Source: UBA1858 sp045105615
GTDB taxonomy: Bacteria; Pseudomonadota; Gammaproteobacteria; UBA4575
DNA length: 64,000 nt
Assembly: GCA_045105615.1 (NCBI GenBank)
Contig: JBGCDS010000026.1
Coordinates: forward strand, 1 to 64,000
Direction: 5' to 3'
Position numbers and translations under genes: made by a program. This document shows positions 17,354 to 26,770 of this stretch, piece after piece. The stretch's first letter is position 1, and every line of letters begins with the position of its first letter. Below the pieces are notes generated by a model, which worked only from the letters and a program-made list of their open reading frames with translations, was not told where the DNA came from and ran no database searches.

Positions 17354-20188
17354 GTGAGTCAGGATTACAAACACACTTTAAACTTGCCAAAGACCAGTTT
17401 TCCTATGAAAGGAAACCTAGCTCAACGCGAACCAGAAATGTTAAAGCGCTGGCAAGAGTTAGATATTTATCAACATATTCGTGAAGCCTGTGCTGATCGC
17501 AAAAAGAAATTCATTCTTCATGATGGTCCTCCCTACGCGAATGGAGACATTCATATTGGTCATGCGGTGAATAAAATTCTCAAAGATATTATTGTTAAAA
17601 GTAAAACTTTGAGTGGTTATGATGTGCCTTTTATTCCTGGCTGGGATTGCCACGGATTACCTATTGAAGTCATGGTGGAAAAGAAAAAAGGTAAGCCTGG
17701 CCATAAAATATCTGAAAAAGACTTTCGCCAGGCTTGTCGTGAGTACGCACAGAAACAGGTAGATCGCCAACGCGAAGACTTTATTCGTTTAGGCGTATTT
17801 GCTGATTGGGAAAATCCATACCTAACAATGAACTTCCAGGTTGAAGCAGATATTGTACGCTCACTTGGTAAAGTGATCGCTAATGGACATCTAGAAAAAG
17901 GCTTTAAACCAGTTTACTGGAGTGTCGCCAGTGGTTCAGCATTAGCAGAAGCAGAAGTTGAATATAAAGATAAAACTTCCTATGCCATCGACGTTAAATT
18001 CACACCTGCAGATCAAGCTGCTTTCAAGAAATTATTTGCTAGTGCTGCTGAGAACATTACCGCACACGTTGTGATTTGGACGACGACACCTTGGACATTA
18101 CCAGCCAACCAAGCTGTCAGCTTACATCCTGAATTTGAATACTCATTACTAGAAGTTACTCGAGATGGGTCAAGTGAATATCTGTTATTGGCCTCAGATT
18201 TAATAGCGTCTTGTTTAGAACGCTATGCAATTGATAATCATAAAATCATAGGCACCTGCATCGGACAGGACCTTGAACACACACAGCTGCAACATCCTTT
18301 CTATGATAAACAAGTACCTATCATTTTAGGCGAACATGTCACTACTGAAGCTGGAACAGGTGCTGTGCACACAGCACCAGACCATGGTGCAGACGATTTC
18401 GTCGTGGGCAAAAAATATCAGTTAGGCACTATCAATATAGTTAACGATAATGGCGTCTATCGCGAGAGTGTAGAGTTATTTGCTGGCCAGCATGTGCATA
18501 AAGTGGACAAACCCGTCATTGAAAAACTAGAAGAAAATTCTAAGCTGGTTCATCAGCACCAAATTACTCATAGCTTTCCTCATTGCTGGCGCACTAAGAC
18601 TCCATTGATATTTAGAGCAACACCACAGTGGTTCATCAGTATGAACAAAAACAACTTACTTCAACGTTCATTGGAAGAAGTTGAGAACGTTGAGTGGTTA
18701 CCAGATTGGGGCAAGGCAAGAATTATTAGCATGCTTGGTAATAGTCCGGATTGGTGCGTTTCTAGACAACGCACTTGGGGCGTACCTATTACATTATTCG
18801 TGCATTCTGAGACACAAGAGTTACACCCAGATACTGTTGCTCTTATGGAGAAAATTGCACTGCGAATTGAAAAAGAAGGCATCCAAGCTTGGTTTGATTT
18901 AGAACCTGCTGAATTGCTTGGGCCTGAGTCAAAAATTTACACCAAGGTCACTGATACCCTGGATGTTTGGTTTGATTCAGGTGTTACACATGAATCAGTT
19001 GTACAACGCCAATCGCAGCTTAACTTCCCAGCGGATTTATATCTAGAAGGCTCTGACCAACATCGTGGTTGGTTTCAGTCTTCGTTAAAGACTAGTGTCG
19101 CTATCAATGACTGTGCGCCTTACAAAACAGTACTTACGCACGGCTTTACTGTTGATGCGAGTGGTCGAAAAATGTCTAAGTCATTAGGCAATGTTGTCGC
19201 ACCTCAAAAAATATTTAAGTCTTTAGGTGCAGATATTCTACGTTTATGGGTGGCCTCTAGTGACTTTAGCAGTGAAATGAATGTATCTGATGAGATCCTC
19301 AAACGTACTGCTGATTCTTATAGAAGAATGCGCAACACAGTGCGCTACCTGCTTTCAAATTTACATGGCTTCGACCCCAGCAAAGATATAGTCGCTGCTA
19401 ATGAGATGATCGCACTTGATCGATGGGCTGTGAATAAAACTGCGGTCCTACAGAAACAAGCAATTGAGCATTATGAAAAATATGAATTTCATCAGCTCTA
19501 CCAAGCGCTTCATAATTTCTGCAGTTTAGATTTAGGCAGCCTGTATTTAGACATTATTAAAGATCGAGTCTATACAACACAAGCAGATAGTCTCGCTCGG
19601 AAATCAGCACAGACCGCTACCTATCATATTGCACAGTCTTTATTACGCTTATTAGCACCGATATTGAATTTCACAGCTGAAGAAGCTTTCTCACATATCC
19701 CTGACAACCAAGAAACCACAATCTTTACTAAAACTTGGTATGAAGACCTAGCCAAACTTGATAACGATGATGCTCTAAATGTTGACACTTGGGATTTGAT
19801 ATTCGATGTTCGACAGTTAGCTCTAAAGACTTTAGAAGAATATAGAGAAAAAGGAATTATAGGTTCTGGCTTAGATGCTGATGTGATAATTTATTGTGCC
19901 GGTGAAACCAATATAGCTTTATCTTTGCTTAAAGACGAATTGCGTTTTGTATTGATCACATCCTCTGCCACATTAAAGCCATTAGCTGATGGTGCCTCAG
20001 ACCTCCAAGAATCTACTCTATCCAATGGCGAGAAGATCAAGATAGGCATAGAAAAATCAACCAACGAAAAATGTGTGCGTTGTTGGCATCTACGTAAAGA
20101 TGTTGGAAGTCATAAAGAACATCCTGAACTATGCATGCGCTGCATTGATAATGTAGATGGTAGTGGTGAAGTTAGACAATATGCGTAA
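17354..20188 (+). CDS. ileS: Isoleucyl-tRNA synthetase
   Basis: This 944-residue class I synthetase has the HIGH motif (67-70, PPYANGDIHIGH) and KMSKS (606-610, GRKMSKSLGNVV). An editing CP1 domain lies between them (VIWTTTPWTLPAN, GTGAVHTAPDHGADD). The C-terminal zinc finger, CVRCW and CMRC near 905-930, marks the bacterial type. The start codon is GTG (17354), 6 bp after ribF. Its final 8 bp overlap the lspA start. Confidence 0.98.
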   Translation: MSQDYKHTLNLPKTSFPMKGNLAQREPEMLKRWQELDIYQHIREACADRKKKFILHDGPPYANGDIHIGHAVNKILKDIIVKSKTLSGYDVPFIPGWDCHGLPIEVMVEKKKGKPGHKISEKDFRQACREYAQKQVDRQREDFIRLGVFADWENPYLTMNFQVEADIVRSLGKVIANGHLEKGFKPVYWSVASGSALAEAEVEYKDKTSYAIDVKFTPADQAAFKKLFASAAENITAHVVIWTTTPWTLPANQAVSLHPEFEYSLLEVTRDGSSEYLLLASDLIASCLERYAIDNHKIIGTCIGQDLEHTQLQHPFYDKQVPIILGEHVTTEAGTGAVHTAPDHGADDFVVGKKYQLGTINIVNDNGVYRESVELFAGQHVHKVDKPVIEKLEENSKLVHQHQITHSFPHCWRTKTPLIFRATPQWFISMNKNNLLQRSLEEVENVEWLPDWGKARIISMLGNSPDWCVSRQRTWGVPITLFVHSETQELHPDTVALMEKIALRIEKEGIQAWFDLEPAELLGPESKIYTKVTDTLDVWFDSGVTHESVVQRQSQLNFPADLYLEGSDQHRGWFQSSLKTSVAINDCAPYKTVLTHGFTVDASGRKMSKSLGNVVAPQKIFKSLGADILRLWVASSDFSSEMNVSDEILKRTADSYRRMRNTVRYLLSNLHGFDPSKDIVAANEMIALDRWAVNKTAVLQKQAIEHYEKYEFHQLYQALHNFCSLDLGSLYLDIIKDRVYTTQADSLARKSAQTATYHIAQSLLRLLAPILNFTAEEAFSHIPDNQETTIFTKTWYEDLAKLDNDDALNVDTWDLIFDVRQLALKTLEEYREKGIIGSGLDADVIIYCAGETNIALSLLKDELRFVLITSSATLKPLADGASDLQESTLSNGEKIKIGIEKSTNEKCVRCWHLRKDVGSHKEHPELCMRCIDNVDGSGEVRQYA

Positions 20189-20705
20189 GTGGACGACCAT
20201 ACTAGTTATCGTTTTAACTATCATCGACCAGGTTACAAAACGCTTTGCTGAATCAGCTCTTGAATTTGCGCAGCCGGTCCCTGCTATGCCAATGTTCAAC
20301 TGGATGCTTGTTTACAACGAGGGTGCTGCATTTAGTTTTTTAAGCGAAGCGGGTGGTTGGCAACGTTGGTTTTTTGTTGCATTAGCTACAGCTGTCTCTG
20401 TATATATTTTTAACTGGTTACGTAAACTTCCAAGTTCAGAAATATTGCTAGGTGTTAGCCTTAGCTTTATATTAAGTGGCGCGTTGGGTAACTTAATTGA
20501 TCGAGCTATTTATGGAAAAGTCACAGATTTCATAGACTTTTATTATAGTGCTGACGAATGTATTTATTTTTTCTTCTATCTGCCTAATAGTGGATGTCAC
20601 TGGCCTACATTTAATATCGCAGATATTTTAATTACACTAGGCGCTTGTTTAATGATTATTCAAATTTTTAAAGACGATTCCACCAATGACACCCATACAA
20701 ATTAA
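20181..20705 (+). CDS. lspA: Lipoprotein signal peptidase (signal peptidase II)
   Basis: This inner-membrane aspartyl protease cleaves prolipoprotein signal peptides after lipidation. There are four membrane helices. The catalytic regions are GNLIDRAIYGKVTDFIDF and FNIADILITLG, each with an Asp of the dyad. ATG at 20181 overlaps the ileS stop and starts MRKWTTILVIVLTIIDQVTK, the family start, so an in-frame extension to 20157 is not used. Between FIDF and the WP-TFN segment there is an insertion of roughly 15 residues (YYSADECIYFFFYLPNSGC), longer than in E. coli LspA. The end overlaps ispH by 20 bp. Confidence 0.95.
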   Translation: MRKWTTILVIVLTIIDQVTKRFAESALEFAQPVPAMPMFNWMLVYNEGAAFSFLSEAGGWQRWFFVALATAVSVYIFNWLRKLPSSEILLGVSLSFILSGALGNLIDRAIYGKVTDFIDFYYSADECIYFFFYLPNSGCHWPTFNIADILITLGACLMIIQIFKDDSTNDTHTN

Positions 20706-21636
20706 GCTCGCCAACCCAAGAGGCTTCTGTGCCGGTGTTGATAGAGCTATTGAAATTGTCGAACGTGCTTTAGAACAATTCGGTTCACCTATCTATGTAC
20801 GACATGAAGTGGTTCATAATCGTTTCGTAGTGGAGTCGCTAAGAGAAAAAGGAGCCGTATTTGTAGAAGAGTTAGATGAAGTACCCGATCAATCTACTGT
20901 CATTTTCAGTGCACATGGTGTTTCTAAAGCTGTTCGTAGCGAAGCTGATAGACGTAAATTAACTGTATTTGATGCAACCTGTCCTCTAGTAACCAAAGTT
21001 CACATAGAAGTGGTACGCAACTGCAAAAATGGCCGCGATACCATATTAATAGGGCACAAAGGGCACCCCGAAGTTGAAGGCACAATGGGTCAATGCACAG
21101 GCGAGCATGGTGGCAAGATTTTCCTTGTGGAATCACCCGAAGATGTCGACAAGGTTAACGTAGAAAACCCTGATGAAATATCTTATGTCACCCAAACTAC
21201 TTTATCAGTCGACGACACTAAGGAAATTATTCAACGACTACAAACACGTTTCCCTAGTATCCAGTCACCAAAACGTGATGATATCTGTTATGCCACTCAA
21301 AACCGTCAAGATGCGGTTAAAAAGTTAGTTCACGACTGTGATCTATTATTAGTAATTGGTTCTGTAACAAGTTCCAATTCAAACCGATTACGAGAAATTG
21401 CTGAGAAAAATGGTATTGAATCCTATCTAATCGATGATGCTGATCAAATTTCCAATTCCTGGCTCAAGAACAAAATCAATATAGGCGTAACTGCCGGTGC
21501 ATCTGCACCAGAAATATTAGTCAAGCAAGTAATCGGCAAACTTACATCTTCAACCAAGGCGAGTGTAGTTGAAATAGATGGCGTTGAAGAGAATATAACT
21601 TTCGCTGTACCGAAAGAACTTCGTAATAAACCATAA
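20686..21636 (+). CDS. ispH: 4-hydroxy-3-methylbut-2-enyl diphosphate reductase
   Basis: The last enzyme of the MEP isoprenoid pathway yields IPP and DMAPP using an iron-sulfur cluster. The three cluster cysteines are visible at C15 (NPRGFCAGVDRA), C99 (FDATCPLVTK) and C201 (DDICYATQNRQ). TAGASAPE near residue 270 is also conserved. It has 316 residues and overlaps lspA. In many relatives an FKBP gene lies between these two, but none is present here. It converges on the pilin operon with only 5 bp between stop codons. Confidence 0.98.
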   Translation: MTPIQIKLANPRGFCAGVDRAIEIVERALEQFGSPIYVRHEVVHNRFVVESLREKGAVFVEELDEVPDQSTVIFSAHGVSKAVRSEADRRKLTVFDATCPLVTKVHIEVVRNCKNGRDTILIGHKGHPEVEGTMGQCTGEHGGKIFLVESPEDVDKVNVENPDEISYVTQTTLSVDDTKEIIQRLQTRFPSIQSPKRDDICYATQNRQDAVKKLVHDCDLLLVIGSVTSSNSNRLREIAEKNGIESYLIDDADQISNSWLKNKINIGVTAGASAPEILVKQVIGKLTSSTKASVVEIDGVEENITFAVPKELRNKP

Positions 21637-21641
21637 TCTAT

Positions 21642-22091
21642 TTACCAGTGTCCCAGCGGACCTTTTTGGTTTCTTGAATTATAGGTAAGTGCTGGGGCTC
21701 CAGCTGATACAAATGTCGGTGTTGCCGTTAACAATACGCAATCAGAGATTTCGTCTTCACCTTCACATGGTGCTGCTGATATAAGATAGCTTCCATTTTC
21801 TGAAGCTACAGCACCGGCTTCTCCATCAGCTTCAATATTATCTAAATCATCAATCAAATCATCGGTGAAGCGACTGTTATTTGTAAAAAATACTCTTTGC
21901 TGTTGCATAACTTCTAACAGTCTTATTTGAGCTTCAGTATTCCGTGCTTTATCTGTATGGCTAATATAAGAGGGATAAGCAATGCTGGCAATAATTGCTA
22001 CTAATGCGACAACAATCATCAATTCAACCAACGTAATACCCTGTTGGTATGTTGATGATATCTTCAATTTATCTAGGTTGATAATTTTCAC
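21642..22091 (-). CDS. pilE: Type IV pilin-like protein PilE
   Basis: This is a minor type IV pilin. The class III cleavage site is YQQG/ITLVELMIVVALVAIIA, with Glu at +5, followed by a single N-terminal hydrophobic helix and a globular part containing four or so Cys. The start is uncertain. GTG at 22091 gives an 18-residue leader, ATG at 22130 gives 31, and TTG at 22067, two bases after the upstream stop, gives 10. None has a clear Shine-Dalgarno, so translational coupling to the preceding gene is likely. The position next to ispH and downstream of pilY1 matches pilE of Pseudomonas. Confidence 0.85.
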   Translation of the reverse strand: MKIINLDKLKISSTYQQGITLVELMIVVALVAIIASIAYPSYISHTDKARNTEAQIRLLEVMQQQRVFFTNNSRFTDDLIDDLDNIEADGEAGAVASENGSYLISAAPCEGEDEISDCVLLTATPTFVSAGAPALTYNSRNQKGPLGHW

Positions 22092-22461
22092 AACGTAATA
22101 ACCACAGCCTTGTAATTTTACGTACATCATCGCTATCTATAGTGAACGCAATATCCTGGCCTATCTCAGAATCACTTAATTCGCTTTCATTAAAGTTACA
22201 TGATGCCGTATTACCTGCATCTAAAATAATTGTTTCTTGAGGGATTACCTCATAGCGATTAGGACCTAGAAATATTGCTTCGCCTGATTCTGAAACTTCA
22301 TCAATTCTGCCAAATTTTAATGCTTCCACAGTAATATTTGATAGTGGATTACTAAAACTACAGGCGCTGACTGGAAAGTTACTCTCTGTTAAATCACAGG
22401 GGTCTGCAGATGCAATAGCTATACACCCAGTGAAGAATAAAATGACTGACATTCTAAACAT
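22069..22461 (-). CDS. Unrecognised secreted protein in the pilY2 position
   Basis: This is a 130-residue protein of unknown family. It has a signal peptide (about 1-19, MFRMSVILFFTGCIAIASA) and then an acidic, soluble region with four Cys (DPCDL, SACSF, ASCNF, LRCEN) that could form two disulfides in the periplasm. The ATG overlaps the pilY1 stop (TAATG), so translation is coupled. It lies between pilY1 and pilE, where Pseudomonas aeruginosa carries pilY2. I see no clear sequence match to PilY2, so the parallel is positional only. It may be a lipoprotein (FFTGCIA gives a lipobox-like Cys). Confidence 0.75.
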   Translation of the reverse strand: MFRMSVILFFTGCIAIASADPCDLTESNFPVSACSFSNPLSNITVEALKFGRIDEVSESGEAIFLGPNRYEVIPQETIILDAGNTASCNFNESELSDSEIGQDIAFTIDSDDVRKITRLWLLRCENYQPR

Positions 22462-25400
22462 TAGAATTCCACCTCACGCCAAGCTTGTCTACCCACTAGG
22501 TCTGACTGCTCCGGATTCGTCTGAAAAGAGACAATATCAGTATTAGATAACTGTGTGATTCGGTAGTCTCCAAAGAAAGTGGAATCTGAGGGGGTTGAAT
22601 CAAAGCGTGTTCCTACAATTATGCCGGCAGCGCCTAGTGTGGAAATATTATCTTGATCATCAAATACATTATCTGCATTAATATCAAATATTACTTGATC
22701 TCCTGCTGTGCCATCCTGCGGATCTAGAGCTAACGAGAATCCCCCAGGCGCTGGATTGCAACTTAACTCCTGTGGAATTAATGTATTTACAAATAATATA
22801 TCATTTCTGAGTTGCAGTTCTCTCACAGCTTTCTCTCCAGGAAACTCTATTCCTGAACCATTTATATTTTCGACATCAAAATCAATAAACCAACCTTGAT
22901 CTCCTACTTCGGGTAGATTCGCGCTAACCGTTCTAACATCCAGTGAAATCCCTAAAGCCTCATCTACAAATAAATTATTTTCCAACTCTTGCTTGGTTAA
23001 ATTATTAATTTGCACTCTAGTACCTACTGCATCATTTTCTGCAGTACTATCCTCTACACCATAGATAGATTGGATATTAGTATCTATTGCATCACTTGTT
23101 GCAAAGTAACTGCCAGTTGCAACGATAACAATTACACCATCACCACTTTCATTGTTGACTGCTATCGGCCGTGTGGTTATTGGCTGTTTATTACCATCTG
23201 GACCAGTTGCTTTGAGCAATATAAATCTATTGCTGTTTAAGGCCCAATCATTAGGTGTTGAACTTGATATATTTACAACATGCAGATTACCCTCTAGATC
23301 TCCTGCATAAAGGCGGTCAACTGTCCCATTGCCATCTGTATCTATTCCTCTTACATCAGCAATTCCATTTGGTCTATCTATGCCTTCAATGCCCGTATTT
23401 ATTTTTACTAAGTCTCCATTCTGTTCCCAGCTACCGTCTATGCCTCGATCAATAAACAATGCATATATGACTGCTTCTCCATCTGGGCTAGTGCTGTTAT
23501 AACCATTACCAAATATGGCTATCCATCTTTGCTCATCCCCATCATTTGCATTACTCATTGCAATTAAAGGGCGCCCGAATGAAAAACCGAGATCACTGAT
23601 TGAGCCATCAGCATTTGCATCTGGATCATCTTCTGGGCCAAATTCCCACAGCACCTGATCAGAGGGGATATCTTCCGGGGCATCATCTGTGACGTTAAGT
23701 GCATAAAATCCACGCCCACCAGCACCTAGACCACCTACGACAATAGTATTCCATGATAATGAGCCACCTGGCGTTGCTCTTATATAAGCATCTTCTACGC
23801 TAGGTGTAGAGTCTACAAAAAACTGATGCTGATATTCCGGAAGTGTTAATTGGGATAAGTTTTCAAATACAAAGCTAGGAATATAGGCGTAACGTTCATT
23901 GCCAGTCTCTGCATTAAACACATGGAACATACCATCATTTGCTGCGACTAATATTGACGCATCACGACCAGCTTGGCTTGTTTGAAAATCAAAATAAGTC
24001 TGTCCTTCGTCACTTGGCCATGCACCACCAAATCTTCCTACTGCCTGTGGTTGTCCAACAAATATTGGGGCAGCATTTGCAATTGTTCCAAGCTTAGCGT
24101 TATGAACCACCTGATTGCCTTCCGCATTTGTCCCTATTGTACTATCAGTTTCTGGACGAATCCTGAATTCATTATTTTCAAAACTAGTCCCTTCTCTCTC
24201 AACAAGTCCACCACGCAAATAAATTAAACGATCCTCGCCTAAATTCACTTCTGGGAATGGTCGAGGATCACTTAACAACTCTTGTTGAGATGGATCTAGT
24301 TGATCAAAATCAAACTCGATTCCATCGTTAGCCTGATTCGAATAAGTGATAATATTTCTTTGAGCATTATTTGAACCATCATCTTCTATCAGTCGGTCAA
24401 GCTGCTCTGCAGCACTCCATAGAAACTCGGGTGTGTCATCAGAATCTATATTCAATGATCCATCGTCATTAATAATGATCTCTTGAGCAACCAAGTCACC
24501 TGAATTACTAAATGAATCAAAGAAGGTCCTATACAAAACGACATTTGCACTCGTTGCTTGTGTGTTAATCGCAACAGGCGTGGTTGATCCTACACCGCTT
24601 GTAATCGTCCGCACTAAATCTTGTACTACGGCACTCAAGTCATTAGAAGTATTTACTATATCTATATATTGTCCACGCGCATTAAAGGCAGCATGAACCA
24701 GATTTTCTAACAGGCCAAGATCGTTAGTTGCTGGATCATTCTCCCAGGGTGGAATCTCGATCTCTACATTAACCTCAGGTGCTAATGAGGGCTGGATAGT
24801 GACAATGTGTGTTTTAATATGTTGATGTAAGCGGTCACCTTCATCCAGATCTGAAATATTAACCTCGGCAGTTTCTGGAACTACTTCATTTGGCAAAGTA
24901 GGTTGTAAATCATTCTCATAAAAACTGATCGCTATATCTGCGATGGTATTTGCAAACTCATCCCTAAAATCACCACCATCAAATGGTCCGTTTCTTAACT
25001 GTAAAGTTACTGGTGGCCCCGAACCTTCTATATCGTTGTTGGCGATGCCAGTGATACGATCATAAAATCCATCAGTAGCAACAATGATATTGTTTGCCTG
25101 GCACGTTCCCGCCGGTGCATCTTCCGCGGGACATTCTATATTATTTGGAAATACATCATTATTCTCACAGGCCAAATAATTTCTTGTTTGTTGATATCGA
25201 TCTGCTAATGGGGAATCTTCAGCTGGATTGACCAAGCTTGATAACAAGTTGGGAACAGTACTATAAAGTGCATCTAGCAATGTTCGCTTAGCACCATCAT
25301 CGATGATACTAGCGTTCATCTCTTCGACGGGAAGATTATCATTACCTCTGAAATTAACTAAACCGATTCGCGTACCACTTTCACTAGCCACGTATTCGCC

Positions 25401-26204
25401 TAATAATGATTTGGCTCGCAAATGGCGACTACGGTGATAAGTAAACCAGTTGGCGAAATTATCCATATCAACAATTGGAATTCCGTCATCAAGGGTTCCG
25501 CCTTCTATTTGATCAGATAAATTTTCAAAATTGCCGTTTTCATCTCTTCCACAGCTATAGAGTCGAAATGCATCAATGCCGGTTGCAGCAGCTGGAGACA
25601 GTAAATTAATCGTTGGTGAATTTCCTAGATATGGATTTAATGGCGCAGCCTCAGGTGACACATTTACAAATTCATTGCCATCATCACGAAAGCCCACCCA
25701 AGGTTTGTAATCAACATTAGGATTATAATAAAGTGTGTTAAACGTAGGGCAGCGAAATCTCCACGCCCTAGCATCTGCAACTTGACAGAGGTTAATAGAC
25801 TCATCGTCTTGACTAACATTACCTTGATATAAATTCTCGCTAGAGAAAATTCCGTAGGCATAGCCACCAAATGCCGCTGCTTTTAATTCACAGCCTGTTC
25901 TTTGCGTAATCTCCAATTCAGGTTCCATTGATCCAAAGTTACTTCCATCTGGATTTGGGCCAAAAAACAAACCCGAACTTAATGCGTCTGCTGTCATCAC
26001 TTCAAAATCCATACTGCCCGAATCATCTAAAAGGATCATGACATTTGGCGCAACAGTTGGTGTCAATTCTAATGGGGTTTGTGAAATATCTAATATTGGC
26101 TCTAGTGCATGCACTGTACTTACAACAAACAATGCGGATATAACAGCACTCAGACTCTTCATAAACTTAGGTTGATAATGCTTATATTGTTTAATTTGAG
26201 ACAC
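22461..26204 (-). CDS. pilY1: Type IV pilus tip adhesin / assembly factor PilY1
   Basis: This is a 1247-residue exported protein. A long signal peptide (about 1-33) is followed by a von Willebrand A-like N-terminal half with the MIDAS-type start MILLDDSGSMD (56-66). A C-terminal beta-propeller (about 700-1200) contains the calcium-binding loop DTDGNGTVD (about 950-960), diagnostic of PilY1. It promotes pilus extension and surface sensing or adhesion. It is translated between pilX and the pilY2-position gene and overlaps pilX by 14 bp. Confidence 0.95.
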   Translation of the reverse strand: MSQIKQYKHYQPKFMKSLSAVISALFVVSTVHALEPILDISQTPLELTPTVAPNVMILLDDSGSMDFEVMTADALSSGLFFGPNPDGSNFGSMEPELEITQRTGCELKAAAFGGYAYGIFSSENLYQGNVSQDDESINLCQVADARAWRFRCPTFNTLYYNPNVDYKPWVGFRDDGNEFVNVSPEAAPLNPYLGNSPTINLLSPAAATGIDAFRLYSCGRDENGNFENLSDQIEGGTLDDGIPIVDMDNFANWFTYHRSRHLRAKSLLGEYVASESGTRIGLVNFRGNDNLPVEEMNASIIDDGAKRTLLDALYSTVPNLLSSLVNPAEDSPLADRYQQTRNYLACENNDVFPNNIECPAEDAPAGTCQANNIIVATDGFYDRITGIANNDIEGSGPPVTLQLRNGPFDGGDFRDEFANTIADIAISFYENDLQPTLPNEVVPETAEVNISDLDEGDRLHQHIKTHIVTIQPSLAPEVNVEIEIPPWENDPATNDLGLLENLVHAAFNARGQYIDIVNTSNDLSAVVQDLVRTITSGVGSTTPVAINTQATSANVVLYRTFFDSFSNSGDLVAQEIIINDDGSLNIDSDDTPEFLWSAAEQLDRLIEDDGSNNAQRNIITYSNQANDGIEFDFDQLDPSQQELLSDPRPFPEVNLGEDRLIYLRGGLVEREGTSFENNEFRIRPETDSTIGTNAEGNQVVHNAKLGTIANAAPIFVGQPQAVGRFGGAWPSDEGQTYFDFQTSQAGRDASILVAANDGMFHVFNAETGNERYAYIPSFVFENLSQLTLPEYQHQFFVDSTPSVEDAYIRATPGGSLSWNTIVVGGLGAGGRGFYALNVTDDAPEDIPSDQVLWEFGPEDDPDANADGSISDLGFSFGRPLIAMSNANDGDEQRWIAIFGNGYNSTSPDGEAVIYALFIDRGIDGSWEQNGDLVKINTGIEGIDRPNGIADVRGIDTDGNGTVDRLYAGDLEGNLHVVNISSSTPNDWALNSNRFILLKATGPDGNKQPITTRPIAVNNESGDGVIVIVATGSYFATSDAIDTNIQSIYGVEDSTAENDAVGTRVQINNLTKQELENNLFVDEALGISLDVRTVSANLPEVGDQGWFIDFDVENINGSGIEFPGEKAVRELQLRNDILFVNTLIPQELSCNPAPGGFSLALDPQDGTAGDQVIFDINADNVFDDQDNISTLGAAGIIVGTRFDSTPSDSTFFGDYRITQLSNTDIVSFQTNPEQSDLVGRQAWREVEF

Positions 26205-26751
26205 CGTACATTGCCTCTAGAAATACTACCGTATTATCCGATCCACCCGTACCACGCGCGGTGATCTTAAACATTTCTATCAAGGCATCCTCAGCATTAG
26301 CGTTATAAGAATTATCCACATTTAATCTGGCCTCGGGATTTACTTCACCAAAATGTTGGATAATATATCGTGGATTAGATTGTACGCCACCTATCGTGTC
26401 TGGCTCATCTGGGTCTAAGACAACAACCGAATTAACTTCCACTGAGTCTGTATCCCAATCTATCTCAACTGCATTCCATGCTTCATCATACAAATTACTT
26501 AATAACCCATCACTCTCGTCATCATCAAACACACCAAGATTTAAAGCACCGCCATTCTCTAGAAAGGATTCTGCTGCACGTATGGCAGACTCTGCTGCTT
26601 CAAATGCGGTTGTTTTATCCTGCATATTATTAGACATTAATGTTTGCAAACTTGATGACTGCATACTGGATACAACTAATAGCGTCAGCACAGTAAGCAT
26701 AATCAACCCTATAATTAACACCATGCCCTTTTGTTTAGATTTTCTTATCAT
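26191..26751 (-). CDS. pilX: Minor pilin assembly protein PilX
   Basis: This is a 186-residue prepilin-like protein. The leader MIRKSKQKG precedes the hydrophobic helix MVLIIGLIMLTVLTLLVVSS, and the cleavage-site Glu at +5 is absent, as is usual for PilX. The segment MSNNMQDKTTAFEAAESAIR is the PilX N-terminal signature. It takes part in the priming complex for pilus assembly with PilV, PilW, FimU and PilE. It overlaps pilY1 by 14 bp. Confidence 0.93.
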   Translation of the reverse strand: MIRKSKQKGMVLIIGLIMLTVLTLLVVSSMQSSSLQTLMSNNMQDKTTAFEAAESAIRAAESFLENGGALNLGVFDDDESDGLLSNLYDEAWNAVEIDWDTDSVEVNSVVVLDPDEPDTIGGVQSNPRYIIQHFGEVNPEARLNVDNSYNANAEDALIEMFKITARGTGGSDNTVVFLEAMYGVSN

Positions 26752-26770
26752 TTAATATAAATCTTAAGAA

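Noticed and set aside
23010..24227. Several plus-strand frames of 66-84 codons
   Set aside because: All are antisense to the pilY1 propeller domain and lack start signals.
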